64,000 bases of DNA from Rikenellaceae bacterium (GTDB taxonomy: Bacteria; Bacteroidota; Bacteroidia; Bacteroidales; Rikenellaceae): the NCBI GenBank assembly GCA_015059905.1, contig SUZN01000006.1, positions 1-64,000 on the forward strand, given 5' to 3'. The position numbers and the translations under genes are program-made. Positions 1 through 8,870 of this stretch are shown here, one piece after another; position 1 is the stretch's first letter, and the number at the start of each line of letters is the position of its first letter. The notes beneath the pieces were generated by a model. That model was not told where the DNA came from. It ran no database searches and saw only the letters and a program-made list of their open reading frames with translations.

Positions 1-2
1 TT

Positions 3-191
3 GATTGTATTGTCAATCAATACACCGATAAGTTTCTCAATCCTATGGTAATGTGGGGTAGATACAGAGAGAGTTGGTTTAAGAAAACATTGCCTATCTC
101 TTTCCAATTCCACCACACCCAGATGGATGGTGCTCACGCCGCGAAATTTCTTGATATCTTGCAGCGGGAGATTGACGGAGTGAATATATAG
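3..191 (+). CDS. Chloramphenicol acetyltransferase-like protein, C-terminal part (5' end outside window)
   Basis: An open frame enters from the left edge and ends at TAG 189-191, giving the last 62 residues. The tail has the type A CAT catalytic signature HH-x3-DG (seen as HHTQMDG, followed by HAAKF), preceded by a PISFQF strand. In CATs the first His of this motif is the general base that activates the substrate hydroxyl for acetyl-CoA transfer, and the enzyme is a cytoplasmic trimer. Only the C-terminal third is visible, so completeness and substrate cannot be judged. Many gut Bacteroidales carry chromosomal CAT-like acetyltransferases that are not proven resistance genes. Confidence 0.75.
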   Translation, partial: DCIVNQYTDKFLNPMVMWGRYRESWFKKTLPISFQFHHTQMDGAHAAKFLDILQREIDGVNI

Positions 192-338
192 GCAGAATAA
201 AAAGTGTATCTTGTCGTTATACTCGCCCTCAAAATGCTCATTTACGCCCGACAAACTCCGCTTTTTAGGGCTTCGCAGGCCTAAAACTACCTCTTTTTAT
301 TCACTCTCCTAAAGTAGAGGTGGCTACGATTATGGAAT

Positions 339-371
339 AAAGAGAAAAAGTTTCGGCTTTTTCTCTTTTTG
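339..371 (+). terminator. Rho-independent terminator after the CAT-like gene
   Basis: A perfect 12-bp stem (AAAGAGAAAAAG with CTTTTTCTCTTT) around a TTTCGG loop runs into a T tract. It separates the CAT-like gene from the DUF169 gene, which has its own promoter just downstream. Confidence 0.7.
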
Positions 372-386
372 TTTTTGAATTATGCG

Positions 387-394
387 TAACTTTG
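387..394 (+). promoter_or_regulatory. Promoter -7 box for the DUF169 gene
   Basis: TAACTTTG matches the Bacteroidetes -7 element TAnnTTTG and lies 18 nt before the ATG at 413. No well-spaced TTTG -33 box is evident. Confidence 0.6.
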
Positions 395-412
395 GGGTAA
401 AATAGAACCGTT

Positions 413-1129
413 ATGACACCGCAACAATTCATTGAGAAGTTTCGTGAGGCGTTTGGCGAGGCCGCACCGATGCCTATTGCCTTTTGGTATGGCGATACCG
501 CCGTTAATCCCGAGAGCCGTGTGCCAAGATGTATGATTGGTGTAATTCGCAAGGTATGTGATGGCAACCCTCTGACACTCACCGCCGAAAATGTGCAGTG
601 TGGAGGTGGCGGACTATATACCGCCTTTCGCCCGATGCCCGAGCGAGTACCTCTTTTTGTGTCGGAAACGGAGCATTACAAGCAGAATCCCGAGCAGGTG
701 CGAAAGTATGTCGAGAGCCTCGAAATAGAGATTACCGACAAACCCTATCTTAACTTTGTAAGTGTAGATAAATTAGAGAGTTGGGCGGGAGTCGAGGCGA
801 TTGTTTTCTTCGCTACGCCCGATGTACTGTCGGGGCTTTGCACTTGGGCGTTCTACGACAATGATGCCGACAATGCGGTTGTAACGAAGTTTGCCTCGGG
901 TTGCGCGGCAATCATTTCGTTTGCCACAACGGAGAATCGCAAGGGTGGTCGCAGTTGTTTTCTCGGTATGTTCGACCCCTCGGCACGCCCACTTGTACCG
1001 AAGAATGAACTGACCTTTGCCGTGCCGATGAGCCGCTTTAAGGAGATGCTGACAACAATGACGGACTCGGCACTCTATCAGAAAGCCTTTTCGGTTGTTA
1101 AGAGAAGAATAAATGGTGAGATAGGATAA
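413..1129 (+). CDS. DUF169 family protein
   Basis: A 238-residue soluble protein with no signal peptide, assigned to DUF169 from its overall pattern: N-terminal PMPIAFWYGD, a central QCGGGG segment with ARM-like spacing to FRPMPERVPLF, and a C-terminal FAVPMSRFKEML segment. DUF169 proteins are cytoplasmic and of unknown biochemical role. The ATG at 413 follows a promoter box at 387-394. The nuclease-like gene starts 15 nt downstream, so the two are probably co-transcribed. Its neighbours look like an accessory, xenobiotic-response assortment rather than a pathway. Confidence 0.75.
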   Translation: MTPQQFIEKFREAFGEAAPMPIAFWYGDTAVNPESRVPRCMIGVIRKVCDGNPLTLTAENVQCGGGGLYTAFRPMPERVPLFVSETEHYKQNPEQVRKYVESLEIEITDKPYLNFVSVDKLESWAGVEAIVFFATPDVLSGLCTWAFYDNDADNAVVTKFASGCAAIISFATTENRKGGRSCFLGMFDPSARPLVPKNELTFAVPMSRFKEMLTTMTDSALYQKAFSVVKRRINGEIG

Positions 1130-1144
1130 CTAATCAGATGTGAT

Positions 1145-2068
1145 ATGGAAGAGAAAAAACCGAAATACGGTGAACCATACTTAGGTGATTCCAAGTTTGT
1201 TGCCAAGTGTAGAGCATTGCAATCGGCATATAGAGTAGAGCGTGGTGAGGCGATACGACCATATCGTAGCAGGGATAAGGTCCACTATTTTGGTAACTAC
1301 ATCGAACGAGGCGAGGTGAGTGGCGTTAATTTCTTAGAGGACTACATCTATGTGTATGCACGATACCGCGTAGCATACAAAAAGCCGTTTGAGACAATAA
1401 ATTCGGACCGATTGTTTAACAATCTACTATCGAGCCAGCCGATGGCATTCAATCTATTTTGTCCGTTGCGCAAAATGCTTTGCGAGTCAGTGGAAAAGGC
1501 TACGAAGGTGCTGCGCTATGCTTTGCCTAATTTTGATATTGGGCGAGTTACTGATGTAGATTTGGAGTTTATCCCCGATAACTATTCAGAACTTACTGGC
1601 GATAGAAGTGCTATGGATGCCATTATTCGCTATGTGGATAGTGAAAACCGAGAGAGTTTTATTGCCATCGAGACTAAATATTCCGAAAACCTTGGCACGA
1701 ACGAAGCGTCAAACAAAGATAAGTCAATGCAACTTATCAAAGAACTTGGTTGTTTTAAATGCAATGTTGAGCAGGAAATAAAGCTGTCGCAGATATATCG
1801 GAACTTTCTACTTAGCGAGGCTTATGGCAGGCATATTGGCGCAGAGTCCTATTCATTGATTATCTCTCCTGAAGAGCACCCCTCGACAGTTGATGAGTGG
1901 AGGTCGGTAGTCGATGAGCTTACTCCGGAGTATAGACATAAGCTACAAACATTATCTTTAGAGGAGTTTGTAGGTAGATTAATAAGTTATAGCACGGGTG
2001 AATACAAAATAACATTTGAAAGATTCTATGATCGCTATTTACGATTTGATAAATCGTGTGGATATTAA
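1145..2068 (+). CDS. PD-(D/E)XK nuclease superfamily protein
   Basis: A 307-residue soluble protein. The middle region has the order expected of a PD-(D/E)XK fold: a helix, AMDAIIRYVD (candidate metal-binding Asp), then about 20 residues later FIAIETKYSEN (the E-x-K element). It resembles the PGN_0703-type nuclease-like proteins found in Bacteroidales, whose role is not established (possibly restriction or repair). It has no methyltransferase or specificity partner here, so classical restriction-modification is not supported. The assignment rests on motif order only. Confidence 0.6.
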   Translation: MEEKKPKYGEPYLGDSKFVAKCRALQSAYRVERGEAIRPYRSRDKVHYFGNYIERGEVSGVNFLEDYIYVYARYRVAYKKPFETINSDRLFNNLLSSQPMAFNLFCPLRKMLCESVEKATKVLRYALPNFDIGRVTDVDLEFIPDNYSELTGDRSAMDAIIRYVDSENRESFIAIETKYSENLGTNEASNKDKSMQLIKELGCFKCNVEQEIKLSQIYRNFLLSEAYGRHIGAESYSLIISPEEHPSTVDEWRSVVDELTPEYRHKLQTLSLEEFVGRLISYSTGEYKITFERFYDRYLRFDKSCGY

Positions 2069-2093
2069 AATATAAGAGTAAACAGGCGACAAT

Positions 2094-2438
2094 ATGAAGG
2101 TAACAACTCACGACCGACTCACCGAGCAGGGCATCTCATGGATTGCCACAGGCCGAAACGGAGTTAATCTTGTGCGCGCTATGGAATTGCTTGCCGAGGA
2201 GTTTGGTGTTGAACGATTGGCTGTTACGGGCGGCGGACATATCAACGGAGCATTTTTGGAGGCAGGCCTAATTGACGAGGTGAGCTATATGGTTGCTCCA
2301 GGCATTGATGGTCGTGCAGGAATGGTTGCGGTGTTCGATGGTATTACCGACAAAAATCGTCCCGCCACACAATTGCGTCTTGAAAGTGTCAAACAGATGG
2401 GCGAAACCGTTTGGATGAAATATAAATTTAATAATTAA
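2094..2438 (+). pseudogene. RibD C-terminal (dihydrofolate reductase-like) fragment, 5'-truncated
   Basis: The 114 residues match only the C-terminal half of RibD-C/DHFR-like reductases: VERLAVTGGGHINGAFLEAG is the characteristic glycine-rich strand-loop, followed by LIDEVSYMVAPGIDG. Family members are about 220 residues, so the N-terminal NADPH-binding half is missing. An in-frame stop lies at 2079-2081, just upstream of the ATG. Such proteins reduce pterin- or pyrimidine-like substrates with NADPH, but this remnant is unlikely to be active. The break falls right after the nuclease-like gene, suggesting a recombination scar. A short functional protein cannot be excluded. Confidence 0.65.
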
Positions 2439-2444
2439 ACAGTT

Positions 2445-3002
2445 ATGCGTAAAAATTTTGGAACAAAGAGCTGGCTTTATCCTATGCCTGTGCTGATTGT
2501 GGCGGCGTATGATGCCGAGGGCAAAGTCAATGCAATGAACGCTGCGTGGGGCGGAATATTTACCGACAACCATATCGGAATTTGTATCTCGGAGGAGCAT
2601 AAGACCACGAAAAACATTCTCGCCACAAAGGCATTTACAGTGAGTATGGCAACTGCCGAGCAGCTTACAGCATGCGACTATGTGGGTATCGTATTGGGCA
2701 ATAAGGAGCCAGACAAGTTTGCGAAGGCGGGCTTTACGGCTATGCGTTCGGAGGTGGTTAATGCTCCGATTATCAACGAACTGCCGATGACATTGGAGTG
2801 CGAGATGGTATCCTACGACGTGGATAGCAACCATCTTGTGGGTTGCATCGTGAATGTGAGTGCAGACGAGTCGATACTGACCGACGGGAAGATTGACTAT
2901 CGTAAACTGCGCCCCATAACCTACGACCCCATTAACCACTACTACATCGAACTTGGGGCGGTTATCGGAAATGCCTTCACGGCGGGCAAAAAATTGAAAT
3001 AA
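2445..3002 (+). CDS. Flavin reductase family protein (flavoredoxin-like)
   Basis: A 185-residue cytoplasmic protein of the FMN-binding split-barrel flavin reductase family. The N-terminal PMPVLIVAAYD strand, NAMNAAWGGIF (FMN phosphate site), and HKTTKNILATKAFTVSM segments are typical. Family members bind FMN and pass electrons from NAD(P)H or protein donors to flavin or small substrates. It follows the RibD fragment by 6 nt and probably shares its transcript. A hairpin terminator follows at 3019-3045. The physiological substrate is unknown. Confidence 0.85.
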   Translation: MRKNFGTKSWLYPMPVLIVAAYDAEGKVNAMNAAWGGIFTDNHIGICISEEHKTTKNILATKAFTVSMATAEQLTACDYVGIVLGNKEPDKFAKAGFTAMRSEVVNAPIINELPMTLECEMVSYDVDSNHLVGCIVNVSADESILTDGKIDYRKLRPITYDPINHYYIELGAVIGNAFTAGKKLK

Positions 3003-3018
3003 ATTTTCAAGCACATAA

Positions 3019-3045
3019 CGGACACGTGGCGTCCGCTTTACTTTT
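3019..3045 (+). terminator. Terminator after the flavin reductase gene
   Basis: CGGAC and GTCCG pair around a short loop, followed by a T-rich stretch. The stem is short, so confidence is moderate. Confidence 0.45.
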
Positions 3046-3112
3046 ATTCATATTCGCATAACAACACAAATGTTAGGCAAGTTGCTTTTTATGCTTTAAT
3101 TACATCAGGTTA

Positions 3113-3147
3113 TCCCACATATAAAAATAATCACTATATTTGTGGGA
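3113..3147. promoter_or_regulatory. xpt promoter with overlapping 7-bp inverted repeat
   Basis: The -7 box TATATTTG lies at 3135-3142, 23 nt before the xpt ATG. It is enclosed by the inverted repeat TCCCACA (3113-3119) and TGTGGGA (3141-3147). The right arm overlaps the promoter box, as expected for an operator or a short RNA hairpin. No purine riboswitch core was seen in the leader. Confidence 0.5.
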
Positions 3148-3165
3148 AAAATAAACTAACCCACC

Positions 3166-3732
3166 ATGAAAGAACTAAAAGAGCGCATATTACGTGATGG
3201 CAAATGCTTTGAAGGCGGAATTTTGAAAGTCGATAACTTCATAAACCATTTGATGGATCCTATACTTATGCGCAAAATGGCAAAAGAGCTCGTAAGACGA
3301 TTCTCCGACCATCAGATTAACAAGGTTATGACAATTGAGGCAAGTGGTATTGCACCAGCCATAATGGTTGGTGACTATTTGAATGTGCCAGTTCTCTTTG
3401 CCAAAAAGAAGACTCCAAGCACAATGGAGAATATGTTGGTGACCGAGGTCTTCTCATTTACCAAGAACAAGTCATATTCGGTTTGTGTAAGCGGCGACTA
3501 TCTAACCTCGAACGACAGAATTTTATTTATTGACGATTTTCTGGCTAACGGCAATGCTGCTAAAGGTATTCTTGATTTAGTGGAGCAGGCGGGTGCCAAA
3601 CTGGAAGGTATGGGATTTCTCATCGAGAAGGGTTTTCAGAGTGGCGGCGAGGAGTTGCGTCGTATGGGCATACACGTTGAGTCGTTGGCGATTATTGACA
3701 ATTTGGATAATTGTACTATTACATTTCGGTAG
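3166..3732 (+). CDS. xpt: Xanthine phosphoribosyltransferase
   Basis: A 188-residue type I phosphoribosyltransferase that converts xanthine plus PRPP to XMP in purine salvage, in the cytoplasm. The PRPP-binding loop [15 protein letters not shown] is at about residues 120-134. The N-terminus ([21 protein letters not shown]) and the [23 protein letters not shown] region match Xpt of Firmicutes and Bacteroides in length and pattern. It sits 3 nt before a nucleobase permease, the usual xpt-permease pair, which supports a transport-then-capture role. An operator-like inverted repeat surrounds the promoter. Confidence 0.92.
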   Translation: MKELKERILRDGKCFEGGILKVDNFINHLMDPILMRKMAKELVRRFSDHQINKVMTIEASGIAPAIMVGDYLNVPVLFAKKKTPSTMENMLVTEVFSFTKNKSYSVCVSGDYLTSNDRILFIDDFLANGNAAKGILDLVEQAGAKLEGMGFLIEKGFQSGGEELRRMGIHVESLAIIDNLDNCTITFR

Positions 3733-3735
3733 TTT

Positions 3736-5046
3736 ATGAATAATAATGGGCTCATTTATGGTCTGATGGATAGACCACCGATAAAGGATACGCTGTTTGC
3801 AGCATTGCAACACCTTTTGGCTATATTTGTGGCAATCATCACCCCTCCATTGATTATTTCTGGAGCATTGGGTTTCGATGTGGAGACAACAAGTTTTCTC
3901 GTATCAATGTCGCTATTTGTGTCAGGCATTGCCACCTTTATTCAATGTAAGCGATTAGGAGGCGTTGGATGTGGTCTGCTCTGTATTCAAGGCACAAGTT
4001 TTTCATTTATCAGTCCTATTATCATGGCTGGTTCAATCGGCGGATTGCCTGCAATTTTTGGTGCGACCATGATTGGTGCATTTGCCGAGATATTGATTAG
4101 TCGCATTTTGAAGTATGCGATGAAGATAATCACACCGCTTGTGTCGGGTATTGTAGTTACACTAATCGGAATAAGCCTCATCAAGGTTGGCATCACCTCT
4201 TGCGGAGGAGGAGCTGCTGCAATAGAAAATGGAACGTTTGGCTCGTTTCAAAACCTCGGCATTGCAGCTCTTGTATTGCTGCTTATAGTGTTTTTTAATC
4301 GCAGTTCCAACCGTTATCTGCGAATGGGCTCGATTATCATAGGAATCATCATTGGATATATAGTTTCCTATTTCTGTGGGATGGTTGATTTCGGCAATAT
4401 GCCTGAATATTCGGTATTTAATATCCCTGTTCCATTCAAATATGGCGTATCATTCAATTTCTCTGCAATATTGGCTTTTGCGATAGTCTATATAATCACA
4501 GCCATCGAGGCATATGGTGACATTACTGCAAATTCTCTTATTTCGGGAGAGCCTGTTGAGGGAGAAGTCTTTTTGAAGCGAGCTCAAGGTGGCATACTTG
4601 CAGATGGCGTAAACTCGTTTATCGCTGGTGCGCTTAACTCTTTCCCAAACTCGATTTTTGCACAAAACAACGGAATGATACAGCTTACAGGCGTAGCAAG
4701 TAGATATGTCGGTTATTTTATCGCTTTGGCACTTGTCCTTTTGGGCTTTTTCCCAATCATCGGAGTTGTCTTCTCGTTTATGCCTGACCCTGTGCTGGGA
4801 GGAGCGACACTGCTGATGTTTGGTACAGTTGCCTCTGCGGGAGTTAAGATTATCGCCTCGCAACATATCGATCGCAAGGCGACGCTGGTTATAGCCATAA
4901 GCTTTAGTATGGGACTTGGAGTAGAACTCTACCCCGATGTGCTTATGCAGTTCCCAGAGACAATTAAGAATATCTTCTCGTCGGGTATCACCACAGGCGG
5001 TTTGGCTGCTATCATATCTAATATGGTAATCAGAATTAAGGAGTAG
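3736..5046 (+). CDS. NCS2 family nucleobase:cation symporter (probable xanthine/uracil permease)
   Basis: A 436-residue polytopic inner-membrane protein with roughly 12-14 hydrophobic segments. The NCS2 signature QNNGMIQLTGVASR lies in the second half, and a SGIVVTLIGISLIKVG segment precedes it. The family imports purines or uracil by cation symport. Being 3 nt downstream of xpt indicates xanthine (or another purine base) as substrate. The 3' end is 23 nt from cutC, which may be read through. Confidence 0.88.
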   Translation: MNNNGLIYGLMDRPPIKDTLFAALQHLLAIFVAIITPPLIISGALGFDVETTSFLVSMSLFVSGIATFIQCKRLGGVGCGLLCIQGTSFSFISPIIMAGSIGGLPAIFGATMIGAFAEILISRILKYAMKIITPLVSGIVVTLIGISLIKVGITSCGGGAAAIENGTFGSFQNLGIAALVLLLIVFFNRSSNRYLRMGSIIIGIIIGYIVSYFCGMVDFGNMPEYSVFNIPVPFKYGVSFNFSAILAFAIVYIITAIEAYGDITANSLISGEPVEGEVFLKRAQGGILADGVNSFIAGALNSFPNSIFAQNNGMIQLTGVASRYVGYFIALALVLLGFFPIIGVVFSFMPDPVLGGATLLMFGTVASAGVKIIASQHIDRKATLVIAISFSMGLGVELYPDVLMQFPETIKNIFSSGITTGGLAAIISNMVIRIKE

Positions 5047-5069
5047 CCGACCCCGTAGAGCCTGAAAAT

Positions 5070-5804
5070 ATGCGTAAAATTGAAGTTTGTTGTTCTTCGC
5101 TCGATGAGGCGCGCGCTGCCGAGGCGGGCGGAGCTGTAAGGATTGAGTTGTGTGCCGCCATCGGGTGTGGAGGTGTGACGCCGAGCTATGGTGTGGTTCG
5201 GAGCATCGTGCAGGCTAATCTCAAACTCGATGTGAATGTGTTGATTCGTGTGCGCGAGGGCGGTTTTTGCTACTCTGCGTCGGAGGTTGATGCTATGTGC
5301 CGCGATATAGAGTTCTGCCGCAGTGCGGGTGTGCACGGTGTGGTTATAGGGGCTCTCACCGCCGAGGGCGATATAGACATCGAGGCGTGCCGACGTATGA
5401 TGGCGGCGGCAGAGGGGCTCTCGGTGACGTTCCATCGCGCCTTCGACATTTGTCGTGACCCATTCGAAGCGTTGGAGCAGATTATTGAGTTGGGCTGCGA
5501 CCGTCTGCTCACATCGGGTCAGCAAAGTAGTGCCGAACAGGGTGCGGAGCTTATTGCCGAGCTGCAAAGACGTGCCGCAGGTCGCATCATCATTATGCCA
5601 GGCGCGGGCATCAATCCTCGTAACATAGCCACTATAGAGAAAAAAACTGCAGCCGCAGAGTTTCACTCCACAGCCGCAGTAGATTTCACAGACACAGCCT
5701 ATCGAGGCTCTGCGGTATCGTTTGCCGCCAACCCCCAGCGCGAAGGCATACGCCGCCGCACTGCAAGGGAGGTTGTATTAGAGCTTGTGAATAACACCCT
5801 TTAA
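5070..5804 (+). CDS. cutC: CutC family copper homeostasis protein
   Basis: A 244-residue TIM-barrel protein of the CutC family. Diagnostic segments include the N-terminal IEVCCSSLDEARAAEAGGA, RIELCAA, the GGVTPSYG loop, MIRxR-like VLIRVREGGFCYS, VTFHRAFD, and RLLTSGQ. CutC was linked to copper tolerance in E. coli, but its biochemical function is still uncertain. The C-terminal end overlaps the convergent transglutaminase gene by 27 bp (5778-5804). No terminator is seen between them, so the two transcripts probably collide. Confidence 0.88.
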   Translation: MRKIEVCCSSLDEARAAEAGGAVRIELCAAIGCGGVTPSYGVVRSIVQANLKLDVNVLIRVREGGFCYSASEVDAMCRDIEFCRSAGVHGVVIGALTAEGDIDIEACRRMMAAAEGLSVTFHRAFDICRDPFEALEQIIELGCDRLLTSGQQSSAEQGAELIAELQRRAAGRIIIMPGAGINPRNIATIEKKTAAAEFHSTAAVDFTDTAYRGSAVSFAANPQREGIRRRTAREVVLELVNNTL

Positions 5805-8399
5805 CTGCTCGGCGAGCGAGGTGTTGTAGCCTTGCGAGAAATATACCACTCGCCCAAAGCTGTCGCACAGCGCCACTACGGGCAGAGTCTTTGATTTAGA
5901 GTTGCATCCCGAACATAGCATAGAGCGCACTTTGTCGTCCACATCCACGCCGAAGTGCGCTTTTGTGTTGCCCAGCATCTGACGGTTATACTTTTCGCTA
6001 TCCTCCTTTGAAGCGTGCAGGATAATTAGCGGACGACCCCACTGCTGAAGCTCCTCGGCAATGGATTGAAGACCGCGTGAGGCGTGGTTCGTGGGCTCGT
6101 CGCTTGTGCCCATCACCGCCACGATAAAGTAGCCACGACCCGCAGTTGAGAGCAGCGATTTCTCGCTCTCTGCGCCCTCGGGCAGATAGAGCTTCTCGGC
6201 GTCCATCGAACCTATTACACCGATGTCGTCACTTGCGGGACGGATAACCATCTTCACATCCTGCACCTCGCCGCCCTTCACGCTGAACGTCGTCGAGCGA
6301 GCCAGTACCTTGCCACTTGCCATACGGTTGCCCGTTGTGAGCATATAATATCCTTCGTCAAGCGTTATTTTCTGCGTCAGAAGGCTTGGGTCTGCTGTTG
6401 CGCCGAGGTCGTTCTCGGTGTTCGCGTCGAAGCGTATCGTGCGGCATTTGCCATTTTCGATGCGGCATATTGAGCAGTGGCGGTAGTAGTTGGGCGTAGG
6501 GATTGTGGGGACAATCTTTGGGTCGTATGTTGTGCGGATAGTACCCTTCGCAGCCTCCTTCGCAGCCACATCTCCATCGAGCATAACATCTATCCATCTG
6601 CCCTCGCTCTTGTATTGTGGATTGCCACTCACACCACCCATACGCGCCGCTATGCCGAATGTGCGGCACGCCGCCACGAAGAAGCGGTTGCGTGAGGCGC
6701 TGTCAGCCTTGCGTATGCGAAGCACGCCTGCGGGTGTTGCCTGCAATGAGATGGGGTTATACTCATTCGCCAGCGATATATTCTCCTTTACCCAACCGAT
6801 AATCTCTGCCGCCGATGGGTTTTCGCCGATGGCGGGTGTCAAAGCCTCGCGGATTGCGGTGCGGTATGGCTGGAGAAACTCGCTCTCGATACGAGGTGAG
6901 AGTATGTAACGTACATAATCGGGCGAGAGTGGTGCGGCAGGCGTTGTGGCGAGCGCATCCTCCAGCACCTGAAGTGGCGTGTCGTGCAGGTCCTTTCGAG
7001 AGATAGCACCCAGCAAAGCCACTGCGCGCTCACGCTCCGCGCCCGACTTGGAATCGATAAAGGACTTCACATCACGCCAGTTACCCATTGCCCCTACAAT
7101 CAAATCCTGCTCACGAGGGGTGTAGTCGGCGCACTTCTCGGCTGTCATAAACGTGGACTTGTACTTTAGACGTATAGCATCCTCTGCCGCCAGACGCTCA
7201 CGGTTGGCAGCGATAGCCTCCTCTGTTAGGTTTACAGGTATCTCGCCAGGTACGGGCGGAGTCATATTCTCTTCGAATGAGAAGATATCACCCTCCTGCT
7301 TATCAAGCTTAACGGTTATAGCCTCCCCATCCAACTTGCCAAAGCCAAACTGACCCTCGTGCGATGCCCAGATAAGCATATCGCCCAAGCCCATATGCAA
7401 CGTAACCTCGCCTGCGGCATTTGTTGGCAGCGTAACGACGGTGGTGTATTCGCCATAGTTGAAAATCTTGAACTCTACGGTCGCGCCCTCTACGGCTGCA
7501 CCCTCGCTATCAACCACCTTGACGGTCGAGTTACGCATCGGAGCGTAGTTCTCTATCACGTTAATCTCGGTGTAGCACTTGCTGCGCTGGATGACATCCT
7601 CCTTGCCGTAGTAGTCGCCATATACGCGCGTGTGCATCAGCAGGGCGCGTGTAGCGGGCTGGTTGAACCACGCCACATTCAGCGCAGGCTCGGGCTCGCA
7701 GGCCCCCAGGAAGTACCACTCGCCATCAACCCACGCCTCTACCCACGCGTGGTTGCTGTCGGTATGTGCCCAGCGTGGTGTATATACCTGACGTGCAGGA
7801 ATACCCACCGCACGCAGAGCCGACACCGTGAAGGTTGATTCCTCGCCACAGCGACCCTCTGCCGTCAGCATTGTAGCCATAGGCGATGAGGTGCGGCTGT
7901 CGGAAGGGACATAGGTAACCTTCTCGTGACACCAATGGTTAATCTCCAGCACCGCATCGTGCAGCGACATCCCCTCCACGCGCATTCGTAGCGTGTCGTA
8001 ATATATCATACGGAACTCATCCAGTCGCTCGTTGTTTACCCTTATGGGTAACACAAAGTGGCGAAACAAATCTTCGGGAACATCCTTGCCCCACGCCATC
8101 TGCTGACGTGCGCGCAACGACATACGCACATTGTCGAGGAAATATTCTCCCTCATAGTCGCCCATATCGGCAGATGACATCGCCGAGTAGAGGAACTCCA
8201 TTGCGCCACGCTCCTCGCTGGTCATCTTGCCCTGGTCGAAGATTGCGAAGATATCGCCCTGGGTAAAATGCGTTCTGCGCTCTTCGAAGGCGTTGTGGAC
8301 TGCCTCGCGCACCTCTGCGTCCGAGATAAAATGCTTTTGGCAGCTGCTTGACAGCAACGCTGCCGCCGCAAATAAAAGTGTGAGTCTAAAGATTTTCAT
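5778..8399 (-). CDS. Transglutaminase-domain lipoprotein with C-terminal thioredoxin-like region
   Basis: An 873-residue exported protein. The chosen start gives MKIFRLTLLFAAAALLSSSC, a lipoprotein signal with Cys20. The upstream extension in the same frame has no signal-like sequence. A transglutaminase core has GRCGEES (nucleophile Cys) and SNHAWVEAW (His). It is followed by a carboxypeptidase-regulatory-like beta domain. A second region (ASRNRFFVAACRTFGIAARMG...RWIDVMLDG) looks like a degenerate second transglutaminase domain with no Cys at the nucleophile position. The last 110 residues resemble a thioredoxin fold and contain CSGC. Likely acts on peptides or protein crosslinks at the cell surface or periplasm. 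Substrate unknown. Confidence 0.75.
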   Translation of the reverse strand: MKIFRLTLLFAAAALLSSSCQKHFISDAEVREAVHNAFEERRTHFTQGDIFAIFDQGKMTSEERGAMEFLYSAMSSADMGDYEGEYFLDNVRMSLRARQQMAWGKDVPEDLFRHFVLPIRVNNERLDEFRMIYYDTLRMRVEGMSLHDAVLEINHWCHEKVTYVPSDSRTSSPMATMLTAEGRCGEESTFTVSALRAVGIPARQVYTPRWAHTDSNHAWVEAWVDGEWYFLGACEPEPALNVAWFNQPATRALLMHTRVYGDYYGKEDVIQRSKCYTEINVIENYAPMRNSTVKVVDSEGAAVEGATVEFKIFNYGEYTTVVTLPTNAAGEVTLHMGLGDMLIWASHEGQFGFGKLDGEAITVKLDKQEGDIFSFEENMTPPVPGEIPVNLTEEAIAANRERLAAEDAIRLKYKSTFMTAEKCADYTPREQDLIVGAMGNWRDVKSFIDSKSGAERERAVALLGAISRKDLHDTPLQVLEDALATTPAAPLSPDYVRYILSPRIESEFLQPYRTAIREALTPAIGENPSAAEIIGWVKENISLANEYNPISLQATPAGVLRIRKADSASRNRFFVAACRTFGIAARMGGVSGNPQYKSEGRWIDVMLDGDVAAKEAAKGTIRTTYDPKIVPTIPTPNYYRHCSICRIENGKCRTIRFDANTENDLGATADPSLLTQKITLDEGYYMLTTGNRMASGKVLARSTTFSVKGGEVQDVKMVIRPASDDIGVIGSMDAEKLYLPEGAESEKSLLSTAGRGYFIVAVMGTSDEPTNHASRGLQSIAEELQQWGRPLIILHASKEDSEKYNRQMLGNTKAHFGVDVDDKVRSMLCSGCNSKSKTLPVVALCDSFGRVVYFSQGYNTSLAEQLKGVIHKL

Positions 8400-8418
8400 T
8401 TTCGTTTGGTTTTGGATG

Positions 8419-8426
8419 TAAATATA
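8419..8426 (-). promoter_or_regulatory. Possible -7 box for the transglutaminase gene
   Basis: Minus-strand TATATTTA is one base off TAnnTTTG and sits 20 nt before the chosen ATG. Weak candidate. Confidence 0.3.
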
Positions 8427-8510
8427 CGAAATTATTCCTAAAAATACTCTTCGCATCGCATCCTGCGAAAACAATTTTGCGTTGTTATGCCGCAATCTCG
8501 CTAATTTGTC

Positions 8511-8518
8511 TAACTTTG
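8511..8518 (+). promoter_or_regulatory. -7 box for the TIGR04076 gene
   Basis: TAACTTTG matches TAnnTTTG. The first ATG (8523) is only 4 nt beyond it, about where transcription should begin. The second in-frame ATG at 8535 is therefore the better translation start. Confidence 0.55.
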
Positions 8519-8534
8519 TGGTATGGATAAGGCT

Positions 8535-8837
8535 ATGAAAAGAGTAAAAATCACCGTGATGCGCATCACCGAATATAAGGATTTGATGGCGCAGTATGAA
8601 AACCCCATTGAGCACACCTGCGATATGCAGCTCGGGCAGACATTCTTCGTGGAGCGAGGCGAAAAGCCCGCAGGGATGTGTGATAGCGCGTGGGAGTCAC
8701 TACGCCCCTTTGTCGAGGAGCTTGCGGCGGGCGGCGGCAACTTCTTCGATGGCTGGATGCGAAATCCCCATTCGGCGATGCTCTCGTGCAACGATGGCTT
8801 TCGCCCTGTAAGTTTTTACGTCGAGGTGGTGGAGTAG
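8535..8837 (+). CDS. TIGR04076 family protein
   Basis: A 100-residue soluble protein with the TIGR04076 pattern: N-terminal KRVKITVMRI, a central CDMQLGQTFFVE, GMCDSAWESLRPFVEEL, and a C-terminal CNDGFRPVSFYVE. The function is not known. Conserved cysteines suggest metal binding or redox. The start was set at 8535 because the ATG at 8523 falls at the predicted transcription start. panE follows after 33 nt and is probably co-transcribed. Confidence 0.8.
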   Translation: MKRVKITVMRITEYKDLMAQYENPIEHTCDMQLGQTFFVERGEKPAGMCDSAWESLRPFVEELAAGGGNFFDGWMRNPHSAMLSCNDGFRPVSFYVEVVE

Positions 8838-8870
8838 AGATGAAGTGTAAATTCCTAAAACTATAATTCT

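Noticed and set aside
3003..3165. Purine riboswitch before xpt
   Set aside because: The conserved core and paired loops of the purine aptamer were not found in the leader.
6358..7838. Several long antisense open frames over the transglutaminase gene
   Set aside because: They arise from the GC-rich codon pattern of the real gene and show no family features, signals or start sites.
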